Shown: positions 36,167 through 45,696 of the stretch, piece after piece
Layout of the letters: every line of letters begins with the position of its first letter
Position numbering within the stretch: the stretch's first letter is position 1
Source: Natronococcus sp. AD-5
GTDB taxonomy: Archaea > Halobacteriota > Halobacteria > Halobacteriales > Natrialbaceae
Assembly (NCBI RefSeq): GCF_030734285.1
Contig: NZ_CP132294.1
Location: forward strand, 2,790,001 to 2,854,000
Reading direction: 5' to 3'
Length of the DNA stretch: 64,000 nt
The notes under the pieces: model-generated
The model's database searches: none
What the model saw: only the letters and a program-made list of their open reading frames with translations
What the model was told of the DNA's origin: nothing
Program-made: the position numbers and the translations under genes

Positions 36167-36245
36167 CGTAATCAATTATTGTGTACAGATAGTTCGTTCT
36201 ACCGTCTAATAATCAGGCGTCTTATAACAGGGCAGGTAACGGAGA

Positions 36246-36920
36246 CTACAGGTAGGCGCGCGGGTTCTCCACGAAGAGTTCGCCGTAAATTTTGTTCGTG
36301 ATCAGCCGTAGATGACCCGAGAGCGCCGATTGCGAGATATCGAGTTCGTCGGCTACGTCGCCGGCGTCCGCGCCCTCGGAATCGAAGTACCCCATCGTCG
36401 CCGCCGTCGTCGCGACCTCGCGCTGTCGGTCAGTCAGTTCCAGACCGAGACGGGCCCCGCACTGCAGGTCGGCGTACGTTTCGACAGAGTACAACCGGTT
36501 CAACTGGAACGTGATCCCCGTTCGATCGCAGTATTCGGTCAGCTTCGTGAGAGCGTCTCGATCGCTGACGTACAGCAGGTATTTCCAGACGCCCTCGTAG
36601 CTACGCGCGTCGAGAATGCAGCCGCGTAGATCAGCTATTATCGAGGAGACTGTCTCTACGTCCGGCTCAGTCGTCATCCGGTAGAGAGCGGTCTCGTCCA
36701 CGTCGAGGAGCCGATTCCAGTCCGTTATCGAATCGGTCTCGTCGCAGACGGATTCGAACGCGATCGTATCGACGTTCGTGACGGAGTAGAACAGCGTCGG
36801 CTCGGCGAGATCGGTTACCGGTTGCGGTTTGATCTCGGCGACGATTTCCGGGAGCGACTCGAGCACCGCCCCCAGGTGCAATCGGGGGTGGGTAAACGAT
36901 ACTTCGGCGATATAACTCAT
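36246..36920 (-). CDS. Bacterio-opsin activator-type HTH_10 regulator
   Basis: 224-aa transcription regulator. Residues 1-155 form an alpha/beta sensor-like domain without recognised ligand motif. Residues ~165-224 are the HTH_10 domain: GLELTDRQREVATTAATMGY, DAGDVADELDISQSALSGHL and LITNKIYGEL. The start is MSYIAEVSF; upstream residues in the frame cross AT-rich promoter DNA. Confidence 0.9.
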   Translation of the reverse strand: MSYIAEVSFTHPRLHLGAVLESLPEIVAEIKPQPVTDLAEPTLFYSVTNVDTIAFESVCDETDSITDWNRLLDVDETALYRMTTEPDVETVSSIIADLRGCILDARSYEGVWKYLLYVSDRDALTKLTEYCDRTGITFQLNRLYSVETYADLQCGARLGLELTDRQREVATTAATMGYFDSEGADAGDVADELDISQSALSGHLRLITNKIYGELFVENPRAYL

Positions 36921-37057
36921 TGAGCGGTTCGTTATTACACACTCGTTCGAATGCCACATAAATCCACCATCAATATTCCTGGGATATGCGGGAGAGATTA
37001 ATACGAAAATCGGAGTGCCGCCTTCGGCGAGAGGACCACGCTCCGCCGGGACGATCA

Positions 37058-37065
37058 TTTTTTAA
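37058..37065 (+). promoter_or_regulatory. TATA box of tRNA-binding protein gene
   Basis: TTTTTTAA 23-30 nt before the ATG at 37088, consistent with a leaderless transcript and supporting this start. Confidence 0.5.
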
Positions 37066-37087
37066 CGCGTCGGTGGGAGAAGAGGAC

Positions 37088-37423
37088 ATGGCAGCGACCG
37101 AGAGCCCGTTCGACGTCGAGATTCGCGTCGGGGAAGTACTCGAAGCCGAGTCGTTCCCGGAAGCGAACAAGCCGGAGATGACGAAACTCTGGATCGACCT
37201 CGGGGAGGAACGCGGCGAGATCCAGTCCGCCGCGCAGCTCGACCACCACTACGATCCCGACGAACTCGAGGGGCGACAGGTGCTGTGCGCGACGAACCTC
37301 GGCTCGGTCCGGATCGCCGGGTTCAAATCCGAGGCGTTGACCGTCGGCGTGCCGGACGAGGAGGGGTATCCGGTGCTCGTGGAACCGAACAAGGACGTGC
37401 CGCTCGACGGTCTCCTGTTCTGA
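37088..37423 (+). CDS. CsaA-like tRNA-binding domain protein
   Basis: 111-aa OB-fold protein of the tRNA_bind family: [59 protein letters not shown] and VPLDGLLF, equivalent to free-standing CsaA/Arc1p C-terminal-like modules of Met-tRNA synthetase. Bacterial CsaA is a secretion-linked chaperone; archaeal copies bind tRNA or assist synthetases. Confidence 0.9.
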   Translation: MAATESPFDVEIRVGEVLEAESFPEANKPEMTKLWIDLGEERGEIQSAAQLDHHYDPDELEGRQVLCATNLGSVRIAGFKSEALTVGVPDEEGYPVLVEPNKDVPLDGLLF

Positions 37424-37471
37424 TCGACGGCGGCCGTCTCGAGGGGCCGGCGGCGATCGCTCGCATTAGCG

Positions 37472-37477
37472 CTATAC
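37472..37477 (+). promoter_or_regulatory. TATA box of amino-acid permease gene
   Basis: CTATAC centred about 27 nt before the ATG at 37501; leaderless arrangement. Confidence 0.45.
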
Positions 37478-37500
37478 GTCCGGCTAGAATCACGTTCACT

Positions 37501-38922
37501 ATGGACGGCCCACCGCCGTCGGCCGGGGGAACCAACGTCGAGGGAGAGGCGCCGCAGATCGAGCCGACGATCGAAACCGAGGAGGCGTCGATCACCGACG
37601 ACGCCGAACTCGAGCGAACGCTCGGACTCCCCGGCGGACTCGCTATCGGAATCGGGACGATGATCGGGGCCGGTATCTTCGTCTTCCCCGGGCTCGCAGC
37701 CGGCCGCGCGGGTCCCGCCGCGGCGGCGTCGTTCGCCGTCGGGGCGCTCGTCGCGCTGTTGGTCGCACTGCCGGCCTCCGAACTCGCGACGGCGATGCCC
37801 AGGAGCGGCGGCGGTTACTACTTCATCTCGCGCGGACTGGGCACGCTCACCGGGACCGTCGTCGGGTTGTCGCTGTGGTTCGGGCTGGTGTTCGCCACGG
37901 CTTTTTACCTCGTCGGCTTCGGTTACTACGGCGTCGACACGCTCGCCGAACTCGGGCTCGCGGTCGAGGAGGCGCTCGTCATTCCGCTGGCGCTGCTGTT
38001 CGGCGCGGGCTTTACCGTCCTGAACGTCACGGGGACGGAAAACGCGGCGAAGCTCCAGAACGGGATCGTCGCGTTGTTGCTGTCGATACTCGTCTGTTTC
38101 CTGTCCTACGGCGGCCTCGACGCCGCCGGACTCGTGGGCGAACCGGCAGCACCCGAGCGGTTCGCTCCCTTCGGGGCGATGCCCGTCTTCACGACGTCGG
38201 CGCTCGTGTTCACCTCCTATCTCGGCTTCGCACAAGTGGCGACCGTCGCCGGGGAGATGAGAGATCCCGGACGAAACCTGCCGCTGGCGATGGTCGGTTC
38301 GGTCCTCATCGTCGGCGTTCTCTACGTGGCGACGATCTTCGTCGCGACGAGCGCGTTCGGGAGCGAGCAGCTCTCGCGGTTCGGCGAGACGGCGATGGTC
38401 GAGGTCGGCCGCCACTACCTCGGCGCCGCCGGCGCGTTCGCGATCGTCTTCGGCGGGCTGCTCGCGACGATGTCCAGCGCCAACGCGTCGGTGCTCAGCA
38501 CGTCTCGAGCCATTTACGCCGTCTCGAAGGACGCCCTGTTACCGCGGCGGGCGAGTCGCATCAACCTCCGGTACGGCACGCCGCACGTCGCGCTGGGGAT
38601 GGCCGGCGGACCGATCCTCGTCCTGACCGCGACCGGCCGCGTGGAGCTGCTCGCCGAGGTCGCTTCGTTCCTGCACCTCATCATGTACGGGCTGGTCTGC
38701 GTGGCGCTGCTCGCGCTGCGTCGAAACGAGCCGGAGTGGTACGACCCCGACTTTCGAGTGCCCGGCCACCCCGTCGTTCCGGCCTTCGGGGCGGTCGCCA
38801 GCTTCGCCCTGATCGGGTTCATGCAGCCCGCGTCCCAGTTCGTCGGCATCGGTATCATGATCGCGACCGCCGGATGGTACTTCTACTACGCCCGAGACGT
38901 CACCCTAAAAGGAGCACTATGA
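37501..38922 (+). CDS. APC-superfamily amino acid permease
   Basis: 473-aa membrane protein with twelve predicted helices after a ~40-residue acidic N-terminus. The first helix carries the APC substrate motif [20 protein letters not shown] (residues 48-67), and [16 protein letters not shown] and [20 protein letters not shown] follow. A GTSTGY-like solute site is not evident, so the cargo is unknown. The UspA-type gene downstream starts within its stop codon (ATGA), so the two are co-translated. Confidence 0.93.
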   Translation: MDGPPPSAGGTNVEGEAPQIEPTIETEEASITDDAELERTLGLPGGLAIGIGTMIGAGIFVFPGLAAGRAGPAAAASFAVGALVALLVALPASELATAMPRSGGGYYFISRGLGTLTGTVVGLSLWFGLVFATAFYLVGFGYYGVDTLAELGLAVEEALVIPLALLFGAGFTVLNVTGTENAAKLQNGIVALLLSILVCFLSYGGLDAAGLVGEPAAPERFAPFGAMPVFTTSALVFTSYLGFAQVATVAGEMRDPGRNLPLAMVGSVLIVGVLYVATIFVATSAFGSEQLSRFGETAMVEVGRHYLGAAGAFAIVFGGLLATMSSANASVLSTSRAIYAVSKDALLPRRASRINLRYGTPHVALGMAGGPILVLTATGRVELLAEVASFLHLIMYGLVCVALLALRRNEPEWYDPDFRVPGHPVVPAFGAVASFALIGFMQPASQFVGIGIMIATAGWYFYYARDVTLKGAL

Positions 38923-39650
38923 CACGCGTACTCGTTCCGCTGGCGATACTGGAGGGGGAATCGGCCTCGGCCGGGCTGACGACGCTGCTCGAGCCGATGA
39001 ACGTCACCGTGCTGGGATATCACGAGCTGCCCGAACAGACGCCGCCGGACCAAGCTCGGCTGCAGTACGAGGAGCGCGCGACCGACGCGCTCGAGGGCCT
39101 CGCGACGGAGTTCGGGGCGGCGGACGGAACCGCCGATTACCGCCTCGTCTTCACGCACGACCGAACGCAGACGTTCGATCGGGTCGCTGCGGAGACGAAG
39201 GCGGACGTCTACGCGATCCCGGGAACGGCCGCACCGATCGACCGGCTCCTCGTGGCGCTAACGGGCGACGTCGCCGTCGAGCGAATCGTCTCGTTCGTCG
39301 GGGAACTGGTCTGCGATCGCGACATCGGCGTCACGCTTTTTCTCGCAACCGACGACGAGTCCGCGGGCAGGGAGTTACTCGACACGGCCGCCCTCCCCCT
39401 CGCCGGCCGCGGCATCGACGTGCGAACCGAACTCGCGGTCGACGAACTGCCGCTCGAGGCGCTCGTCGACGCGGCGGTCGGCCACGGCGCGATCGTCGTG
39501 GGCGAGCGAGCGCCGTCGCTCCGAACGCTCGTCTTCGGCGAGGAGGCTGAACGCATCGCCGCCGAGTCGGTCGGCCCGGTACTCGTCGTCCGACACGTCG
39601 AGGAAGGCGCCGGTGCGAACGGGAACCGAACCAGAAGCGACGACTCGTGA
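38919..39650 (+). CDS. UspA-type universal stress protein, permease-linked
   Basis: 243-aa protein with two Usp-like halves: [35 protein letters not shown] at the N-terminus; [19 protein letters not shown]-terminal [20 protein letters not shown] and [12 protein letters not shown]. The ATP-binding G-x2-G-x9-G(S/T) loop is only partly conserved. Overlaps the permease stop by 4 nt and likely regulates that transporter. It is paralogous to the convergent gene at 39658. Confidence 0.85.
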   Translation: MTRVLVPLAILEGESASAGLTTLLEPMNVTVLGYHELPEQTPPDQARLQYEERATDALEGLATEFGAADGTADYRLVFTHDRTQTFDRVAAETKADVYAIPGTAAPIDRLLVALTGDVAVERIVSFVGELVCDRDIGVTLFLATDDESAGRELLDTAALPLAGRGIDVRTELAVDELPLEALVDAAVGHGAIVVGERAPSLRTLVFGEEAERIAAESVGPVLVVRHVEEGAGANGNRTRSDDS

Positions 39651-39657
39651 TCGACCG

Positions 39658-40419
39658 TCACGCGGTATCGTCGACCGCCTCCGCGTCGTCCGCCTCGAGG
39701 TACTCTCCGCGAATCACCAGCACCGGATCGACCGTCCCCTTGGCCAGCGTCTTCGCCCGATCGCGGAAGATGAAGCGGCGAATCGACGGTCGGCTTTCGC
39801 CGACGACGAGCATGTCGTGATCGGCCGCGGCCTCGAGAATCTCCCGCGTCGGCGAACCGTCGACGACGAGCGAGGTGTCGATCCGACCGCGGTCGACGCC
39901 GGCGTCGACCAGTTCGGAGACGGCAGCGTCGAGAAGTTCGGTACCACGTTCGCGCTCGTCCTCGTCGGGGACGACGTGGAAGAACGTCACCTCGAGATCG
40001 GTGTCGGTGAGCAGCGCGCCCAGAAGACGGGCGATGTACTCGAGGTTGACGTCGCCGCGGACCGCGACGAGAACCCGTTCGAGAACCGGTGCAGGGTTGA
40101 GCAGCAGGATCGCGTCGCACGACGCTTCGACCGCGACGCGTTCGAACGTCTTCAGTCGGTCGTGCGTGAAGACGAGACGCGACGAGACGTCGAGACAGCC
40201 GGCGTCTTCGAACGCGTCGTGCAGTTCGTCGAGTTCGGCGCGAGCGCGCGCTTCGTACCGATCGCGCGCCTGGTCCGACGGCGTCTGCTCGGGGAGGACG
40301 TGGTAGCCGAGCAGGACGACCGGAACCGACGCGAACGCGTCGATAACCGTCTGCGGGACGGCCTCGCCGCCGAGGACGTCGATCGGGACGAGCACGCGGT
40401 GGGCGCGAGGAGCAGCCAT
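39658..40419 (-). CDS. UspA-type universal stress protein, paralogue of upstream gene
   Basis: 253-aa protein sharing order and motifs with the gene at 38919-39650: [75 protein letters not shown] and DHDMLVVGESRPSIRRFIFR. The two genes are arranged tail-to-tail with 7 nt between the stops, indicating an inverted duplication. It faces mutS. Confidence 0.87.
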   Translation of the reverse strand: MAAPRAHRVLVPIDVLGGEAVPQTVIDAFASVPVVLLGYHVLPEQTPSDQARDRYEARARAELDELHDAFEDAGCLDVSSRLVFTHDRLKTFERVAVEASCDAILLLNPAPVLERVLVAVRGDVNLEYIARLLGALLTDTDLEVTFFHVVPDEDERERGTELLDAAVSELVDAGVDRGRIDTSLVVDGSPTREILEAAADHDMLVVGESRPSIRRFIFRDRAKTLAKGTVDPVLVIRGEYLEADDAEAVDDTA

Positions 40420-40569
40420 TGTGGGAGTGTATCACGTACGGCAGCGAACGTAATAGAACCCTCGCGGGAGAACCGCGTCGCCGGAAGACCGCACGGAGAG
40501 GTGCCGGGGGTCGATCACTTTCACCGCGGATCCCGCAGGGTTTTTGTCGTGGCCCGCCAGTCACCGCGT

Positions 40570-43254
40570 ATGACCGAGGCGACGGGCATCGTCGGAGAAT
40601 TCTTCTCGCTCAAAGAGGGTACCGACGCCGACTTGCTGACGATGCAGTGTGGCGACTTCTACGAATTTTTCGGCGAGGACGCCGAACTCGTCAGCGAGGA
40701 ACTCGATCTCAAGGTCTCTCAGAAGTCCTCTCACGGCTCGTCGTACCCGATGGCCGGCGTCCCGATCGACGACCTGACGCCCTACCTGAAGGCGCTGGTC
40801 GAGCGCGGCTACCGGGTCGCCGTCGCCGACCAGTACGAGACCGACTCGGGCCACGCGCGGGAGGTCGTCCGGGTCGTCACGCCCGGCACCCTGCTCGAGA
40901 CGAGCGACGCCGACGCGCAGTACCTAGCCGCGATCGTGGCCGACTCGAGCGGCGGATCGGAGAGCTACGGCCTGGCGTTCGCCGACGTGACGACCGGCCG
41001 CTTCCTCGTCGCGGCGGCCGACGACGTCGATGAGACGCTGACGGAACTGTACCGATTCGACCCCGTCGAGGTGCTGCCGGGCCCCGACGTTCGAACCGAC
41101 GACGACCTGCTGAGCCTGGTTCGCGAGCGCGTCGACGCGACGCTCACGCTCCACGAGACGGAGGCCTTCGCTCCCAAGCGGGCGACCCGCGCGGTTCGCG
41201 AGCAGTTCGGTCGGGAAACCGTCGAGCGCCTGCCGGTCGACGAACCGGCGGTCGCGGCCGCGGGCGCCGTCCTCGACTACGTCGACGAGACCGGCGCCGG
41301 CGTGCTGGCCTCGATGACGCGCATCCAGGCCCACCGCGGCGACGACCACGTCACGCTCGACGCGACCACCCAGCGCAACCTCGAGCTCACCGAGACCATG
41401 CAGGGCGAGCGCGAGGGGTCGCTGTTCGCGACGATCGACCACACCGCGACGAGCGCCGGCGGCCGCCTGCTGAAGGAGTGGCTCCAGCGTCCCCGTCGGT
41501 CCCTCGAGACGCTCGAGCGCCGCCAGGAGTCCGTCGCGGCGCTGTCGACGGCGGCGCTCGCCCGCGACGAGATCCAGGACGCGCTCGGCGAGGCCTACGA
41601 CCTGGCGCGGCTGGCCTCGAAGGCGAGCCACGGCAGCGCCGACGCGCGCGATCTGGTGGCCGTCCGGGAGACGCTCGCGGTGTTGCCCGCGCTGGCCGAC
41701 ACCGTCGCGTCGACGCCGGATCTGGCCGACTCGCCCCTTTCGGGGATCGTCGACCGACCGGATCGGGACGCCGCCCGCGAGTTGCGCGAGACGCTCGAGG
41801 AGGCCATCGCCGAGGAGCCGCCGTCGACGGTGACCCAGGGCGAGCTCTTCCGGTACGGGTACGACGACGAACTCGACGAGGTGATCGAGCGCCACGACGA
41901 GGTCAAGGAGTGGCTCGACACCCTCGACGAGCGCGAAAAACGGCAGTACGGTCTCTCGCACGTGACCGTCGACCGGAACAAGACCGACGGCTACTACGTC
42001 CAGGTCGGCAAATCCGCGGCCGACGGCGTCCCCGACCACTACGAGCAGATCAAGACGCTGAAGAACTCGAAGCGGTTCACGACCGACGAACTCGAGGAGA
42101 AGGAGCGCGAAATCCTGCGCCTCGAGGAGCGGCGCGGCGACCTCGAGTACGAACTCTTCGAGGAGCTCCGCGAGAACGTCGCCGCGCGGGCCGAACTGTT
42201 ACAGGACGTCGGCCGGGCGCTCGCGACCGTCGACGCGCTCGCGAGCCTGGCCACCCATGCGGCGGAGAACCGGTGGGTCGAGCCCGACCTGCACCGGGGC
42301 AAACGACTCGAGATCGACCAGGGCCGCCACCCGGTCGTCGAGCAGACGACGGAGTTCGTTCCGAACGACGTCCGACTCGACGAAGAGCGGGGTTTCCTCG
42401 TCGTCACCGGACCCAACATGTCCGGGAAGTCGACCTACATGCGTCAGGTCGCCGGGATCGTCCTGTTAGCCCAGATCGGCAGCTTCGTTCCGGCGAAGGA
42501 GGCCGAGATCGGACTGGTCGACGGCATCTTCACGCGCGTCGGCGCGCTCGACGAACTCGCGCAGGGCCGCTCGACGTTCATGGTCGAGATGAGCGAACTC
42601 TCGAACATCCTGCACGCGGCGACCGAGGACTCGCTCGTGATCCTTGACGAAGTCGGTCGCGGGACCGCGACGTACGACGGCATCTCCATCGCCTGGGCCG
42701 CCACGGAGTACCTCCACAACGAGGTCAAGGCGAAGACGCTGTTCGCGACCCACTACCACGAACTGACCGGGCTGGCCGAAAAGCTGCCTCGCGTGGCCAA
42801 CGTCCACGTCGCCGCGGACGAGCGCGACGGCGACGTCACCTTCCTCCGGACCGTTCGGGACGGTCCGACGGATCGCAGCTACGGGATCCACGTCGCCGAC
42901 CTCGCCGGCGTCCCCGACCCCGTCGTCGGCCGATCGCGGGAGGTCCTAGGGCGCCTGCGCGAGGAGAAGGCCATCGAAGCCAAAGGCGGCGCCTCGAGCG
43001 AACCCGTCCAGACGGTGTTCGACGTCTCGAGCGGCCAGTTCCGCGGGCCGGCGAACGCGGACGGAGGTGAGCCGAGCGCAGCGAGGCGATCCTCGTCGGA
43101 GGGGACCTCCGACGGAGGGGATCCCAACGAGACGCTCGACCCGGATACCGAGCGGGTGCTCGACGACCTCGAGGACCTCGACGTGAACGCGACGGCGCCG
43201 GTCGAGTTGATCTCGAAGGTCCAGGAGTGGCAGCGGACGCTCGAGGACGCGTAG
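40570..43254 (+). CDS. mutS: DNA mismatch repair ATPase MutS
   Basis: 894-aa mismatch-recognition protein (MutS1). N-terminal mismatch-contact motif QCGDFYEFFGEDAELVSEEL with the F-x-E wedge; connector and lever regions intact; Walker A TGPNMSGKSTYMRQVAG (about residue 613), GSFVPAKEAEIGLVD, Walker B LVILDEVGRGTATYDG and LFATHYHELT. Between about residues 830 and 857 is an acidic disordered insert (PANADGGEPSAARRSSSEGT) coded by a palindromic element, before the C-terminal helices. Unlike many haloarchaea, mutL is not immediately adjacent. Confidence 0.97.
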   Translation: MTEATGIVGEFFSLKEGTDADLLTMQCGDFYEFFGEDAELVSEELDLKVSQKSSHGSSYPMAGVPIDDLTPYLKALVERGYRVAVADQYETDSGHAREVVRVVTPGTLLETSDADAQYLAAIVADSSGGSESYGLAFADVTTGRFLVAAADDVDETLTELYRFDPVEVLPGPDVRTDDDLLSLVRERVDATLTLHETEAFAPKRATRAVREQFGRETVERLPVDEPAVAAAGAVLDYVDETGAGVLASMTRIQAHRGDDHVTLDATTQRNLELTETMQGEREGSLFATIDHTATSAGGRLLKEWLQRPRRSLETLERRQESVAALSTAALARDEIQDALGEAYDLARLASKASHGSADARDLVAVRETLAVLPALADTVASTPDLADSPLSGIVDRPDRDAARELRETLEEAIAEEPPSTVTQGELFRYGYDDELDEVIERHDEVKEWLDTLDEREKRQYGLSHVTVDRNKTDGYYVQVGKSAADGVPDHYEQIKTLKNSKRFTTDELEEKEREILRLEERRGDLEYELFEELRENVAARAELLQDVGRALATVDALASLATHAAENRWVEPDLHRGKRLEIDQGRHPVVEQTTEFVPNDVRLDEERGFLVVTGPNMSGKSTYMRQVAGIVLLAQIGSFVPAKEAEIGLVDGIFTRVGALDELAQGRSTFMVEMSELSNILHAATEDSLVILDEVGRGTATYDGISIAWAATEYLHNEVKAKTLFATHYHELTGLAEKLPRVANVHVAADERDGDVTFLRTVRDGPTDRSYGIHVADLAGVPDPVVGRSREVLGRLREEKAIEAKGGASSEPVQTVFDVSSGQFRGPANADGGEPSAARRSSSEGTSDGGDPNETLDPDTERVLDDLEDLDVNATAPVELISKVQEWQRTLEDA
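43069..43124 (+). repeat. Palindromic insertion within mutS
   Basis: GCCGAGCGCAGCGAGG (43071-43086, 15 of 16 matching the element after rps27ae) is followed by a hairpin: GTCGGAGG (43095-43102), loop GGA, CCTCCGAC (43106-43113), with imperfect extension GATCCTC/GGAGGGGATC. It encodes the Ser/Arg/Gly-rich stretch of the MutS linker without breaking the frame. Confidence 0.6.
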
Positions 43255-43326
43255 CGATCGTCCTCCGGGGAACGCTTCGAGCCCGCGCCGACGACGCGAG
43301 CGCGAGACGCCGGCAGCGATCGGGCG

Positions 43327-43620
43327 TTACGCCTCGCTTTCGTAGACGTTCACCGGCTTCTCCCAGTTGACCAGTTGGTCCATCGCGAAGTAGTGCTCCG
43401 TAATACCGTCGTCGATGACGATGACTTCCCCGTCGAAATCGAACGTTGCGGTGCCCTGTCTCACTTCGACCTTGTCGTCGGAGTCGGCCCACGTCGCGTG
43501 GACCTCCCCGTGGTCGAGTACGTCACGCATGAGGGTGACGATCGTCGGATACTCGTCGGGCGTGTGTTCGTCGAACTCTCCCTCGATCTGGAGCTCCTCG
43601 AGTGCGCGGTTGACGACCAT
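43327..43620 (-). CDS. Conserved haloarchaeal hypothetical (97 aa)
   Basis: 97-aa acidic protein starting MVVNRALEELQIEGEFDEHT. Compact alpha/beta: TIVTLMRDVLDHGEVHATW, then beta strands DDKVEVRQGTATFDFDGEVIVIDD. No known motif. Start chosen at the Met after a Cys-bearing upstream frame that would be an unlikely N-terminus. Confidence 0.75.
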   Translation of the reverse strand: MVVNRALEELQIEGEFDEHTPDEYPTIVTLMRDVLDHGEVHATWADSDDKVEVRQGTATFDFDGEVIVIDDGITEHYFAMDQLVNWEKPVNVYESEA

Positions 43621-43761
43621 ACACGTGCATATTGGAGCTACCGAATAGAAAGCGTTGACTCCCGAGACCACCACCAACCGCGGCTGAACGTACGGTTCGG
43701 GATCACGATATTCGACGACGAGTACCCCGTCTTCGACGGCCCAGGACGGATCGATCCGGCC

Positions 43762-44598
43762 TCACACGCGGACGGACTCCGTCGAATCGCCCCCGTCCTC
43801 GGCCCGATCCGTACGAGCGTCGGCCCGGTGGTAGTCTCCGACCACCACGTTCACCGCCGTCCCGACGAGCAGGACGAGGGCGTTGCCGTAGAGCCAGACG
43901 AGCAGCAGGATGACCGCCCCGAGCGTCTCGTAGGTGCCGACGGTGTCGACGAGACCGACGTAGATCCCGAAGACGGCCTCGAGCAGGACCCACCCCGCGG
44001 CGGCGACGATCGCCCCCGGCAGAGCCTCGCGAACGGTCAGGTCCGGGTCGGGAAAGACGTAGTACATCGGAAAGAACGCGACGGTCAGGCCGACGAACAG
44101 CGCGAACGGGGTTATCGCCTCGACGAGCGGATGGTCGACCGCGCCGAACGCGGCCGTCACGAATCCGCCCCCGACGGTCGCGATCAGGATCACGACGAAG
44201 ACGACGACGCCGTCGAGCATTTTCTTCGGAAACGAACTCCCGTCGCCGCCGTAGAGTTCGTCGAACGCGGTGTTGATGCCCCGGAAGATGCGCAGCATGC
44301 CCCACAGCAGCGAGGCGATGCCGATGAGCGATGCGCCGGCGCGGTCGGAGGCGTGCGTCAGCGCCTCGAACACCAGCCCCTCGCCGGCGGGGCTCAGGTG
44401 CTCGCGCGCCATCGCGACGATCTGCTCGGTCAGGTACTCGTTGCCGACCGCGCCGACGATGATGAATAGCAACAATAGCAGCGGCAGGATGGAGAGAAAC
44501 GCGGCGTGGGCGATGCTACCTGCCATGAACGTCACGTTGTTCTCGCGGACGACGCTCACCACGTCTCGAGCGACGGAACCAGCCCGTCGCAGGTCCAT
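43762..44598 (-). CDS. YihY/BrkB-family inner membrane protein
   Basis: 278-aa protein with six helices. VRENNVTFMAGSIAHAAFLS is the family's N-terminal signature; SLLWGMLRIFRGINTAFDEL and LLLVWLYGNALVLLVGTAVN are the other conserved segments. YihY proteins were misassigned as RNase BN; they are membrane proteins of unknown function, possibly transporters. Start at MDLRRAGSVA. Confidence 0.92.
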   Translation of the reverse strand: MDLRRAGSVARDVVSVVRENNVTFMAGSIAHAAFLSILPLLLLLFIIVGAVGNEYLTEQIVAMAREHLSPAGEGLVFEALTHASDRAGASLIGIASLLWGMLRIFRGINTAFDELYGGDGSSFPKKMLDGVVVFVVILIATVGGGFVTAAFGAVDHPLVEAITPFALFVGLTVAFFPMYYVFPDPDLTVREALPGAIVAAAGWVLLEAVFGIYVGLVDTVGTYETLGAVILLLVWLYGNALVLLVGTAVNVVVGDYHRADARTDRAEDGGDSTESVRV

Positions 44599-44763
44599 AC
44601 CGAACGGAGGACTGCGACGCCGAAAAACACCGGGCCGGCACACGCTCGAGGGACGAACCGTAACCGCGAGCGCAGACGACGGCTGTGTTCCTATCGTTCG
44701 CACTTTCCCGCACTTCGACGAACGTCGTTCACTGTTCCCGAGAAGATACCTTCCATCGATAAG

Positions 44764-44769
44764 AATATA
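44764..44769 (+). promoter_or_regulatory. TATA box of SDR gene
   Basis: AATATA 25-30 nt before the ATG at 44794, consistent with leaderless transcription. Confidence 0.5.
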
Positions 44770-44793
44770 GGCGACAGCAACTCAGATAGGACG

Positions 44794-45594
44794 ATGCACG
44801 AACCGAAGTTCGGAGTAGCGGGGAAGACGGCCATCGTTACGGGTGCGAGTCAGGGAATCGGCCGCGCCATCGCGGAGACGCTGGCGGCGGGCGGCGCCGA
44901 CGTCGCGATCTGTTCGCGCTCGATGGACCGCGTCGGTCCGGTCGCCGAGGGGATCGACGAGGCCGAGGACGTCGACGGCGAGGCGCTCGCCGTCGAGTGT
45001 AACGTCCGCGAGCGCGAGCAGGTCGAGGCGTTCGTCGAGGAGACGGTCGAGGAGTTCGGTGACGTCGACATCCTCGTGAACAACGCCGGCGGCGAGTTCG
45101 TCGCACCCTTCGAGGACATCTCGCCGAACGGGTGGGACGCGATCGTCGACCTGAACCTCAACGGCACCGTCCACTGCACGCAGGTCGTCGGCGAGGCCAT
45201 GCGCGACGGCGACGGCGGGGTCATCATCAACCTCTCGAGCGTGAACGGCCAGCACCCGGCGCCGAACGAGAGCCACTACGGCGCGTCGAAGGCCGCGATC
45301 ATCCGGCTGACCGAGACGCTCGCCGTCGAGTGGGCCGAGGACGGGATCAGGGTCAACTGCGTCGCGCCCGGTCTCGTCCAGACGCCCGGCGTCGCGGACA
45401 CGCTCGGCATTCGGAGCGAGCAGATGCCGCCGCGCGAGAAGACCGACCGCCGCATCGGCCACGACGAGGAGATCGCGGACGTCGTCCAGTTCCTCGTCAG
45501 CCCGGCCGCGTCGTTCGTGACCGGTGAGACGATCACCGCGAAGGGCGTCCCGCGACCCGGCAACTCCTTCGACGTCGATCTGGGGCTCGAGTAA
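44794..45594 (+). CDS. Short-chain dehydrogenase/reductase
   Basis: 266-aa classical SDR: coenzyme motif AIVTGASQGIGRAIAETLAA (residues 12-31), NNAGGEFVAPF, catalytic Ser in VIINLSSVNG and Tyr/Lys in HYGASKAAIIR; VNCVAPGLVQTPG follows. The length is typical of FabG-like 3-oxoacyl or sugar/alcohol dehydrogenases. Substrate unknown. It lies between YihY and mutL. Confidence 0.94.
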   Translation: MHEPKFGVAGKTAIVTGASQGIGRAIAETLAAGGADVAICSRSMDRVGPVAEGIDEAEDVDGEALAVECNVREREQVEAFVEETVEEFGDVDILVNNAGGEFVAPFEDISPNGWDAIVDLNLNGTVHCTQVVGEAMRDGDGGVIINLSSVNGQHPAPNESHYGASKAAIIRLTETLAVEWAEDGIRVNCVAPGLVQTPGVADTLGIRSEQMPPREKTDRRIGHDEEIADVVQFLVSPAASFVTGETITAKGVPRPGNSFDVDLGLE

Positions 45595-45696
45595 CCCCGC
45601 GGACGCGTAAGACCTAACCAGCCTCCCTGAGTACGGAGTATCGATGACGCGCGGGAACGGTCGGCCGCTCGAGCGTACCACTACCGAACAGACACC

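Noticed and set aside
37315-37335. T-arm-like GGGTTCAAATCC, suggesting a tRNA
   Set aside because: It lies inside the CsaA-like coding frame (AGFKSEAL), and no acceptor, D or anticodon arms surround it.
39613-40560. A plus-strand extension upstream of mutS giving a protein of over 1,200 residues
   Set aside because: The extension runs antisense through the UspA-type gene and is low complexity; MutS proper starts at MTEATGIVGEFFSLKEG.
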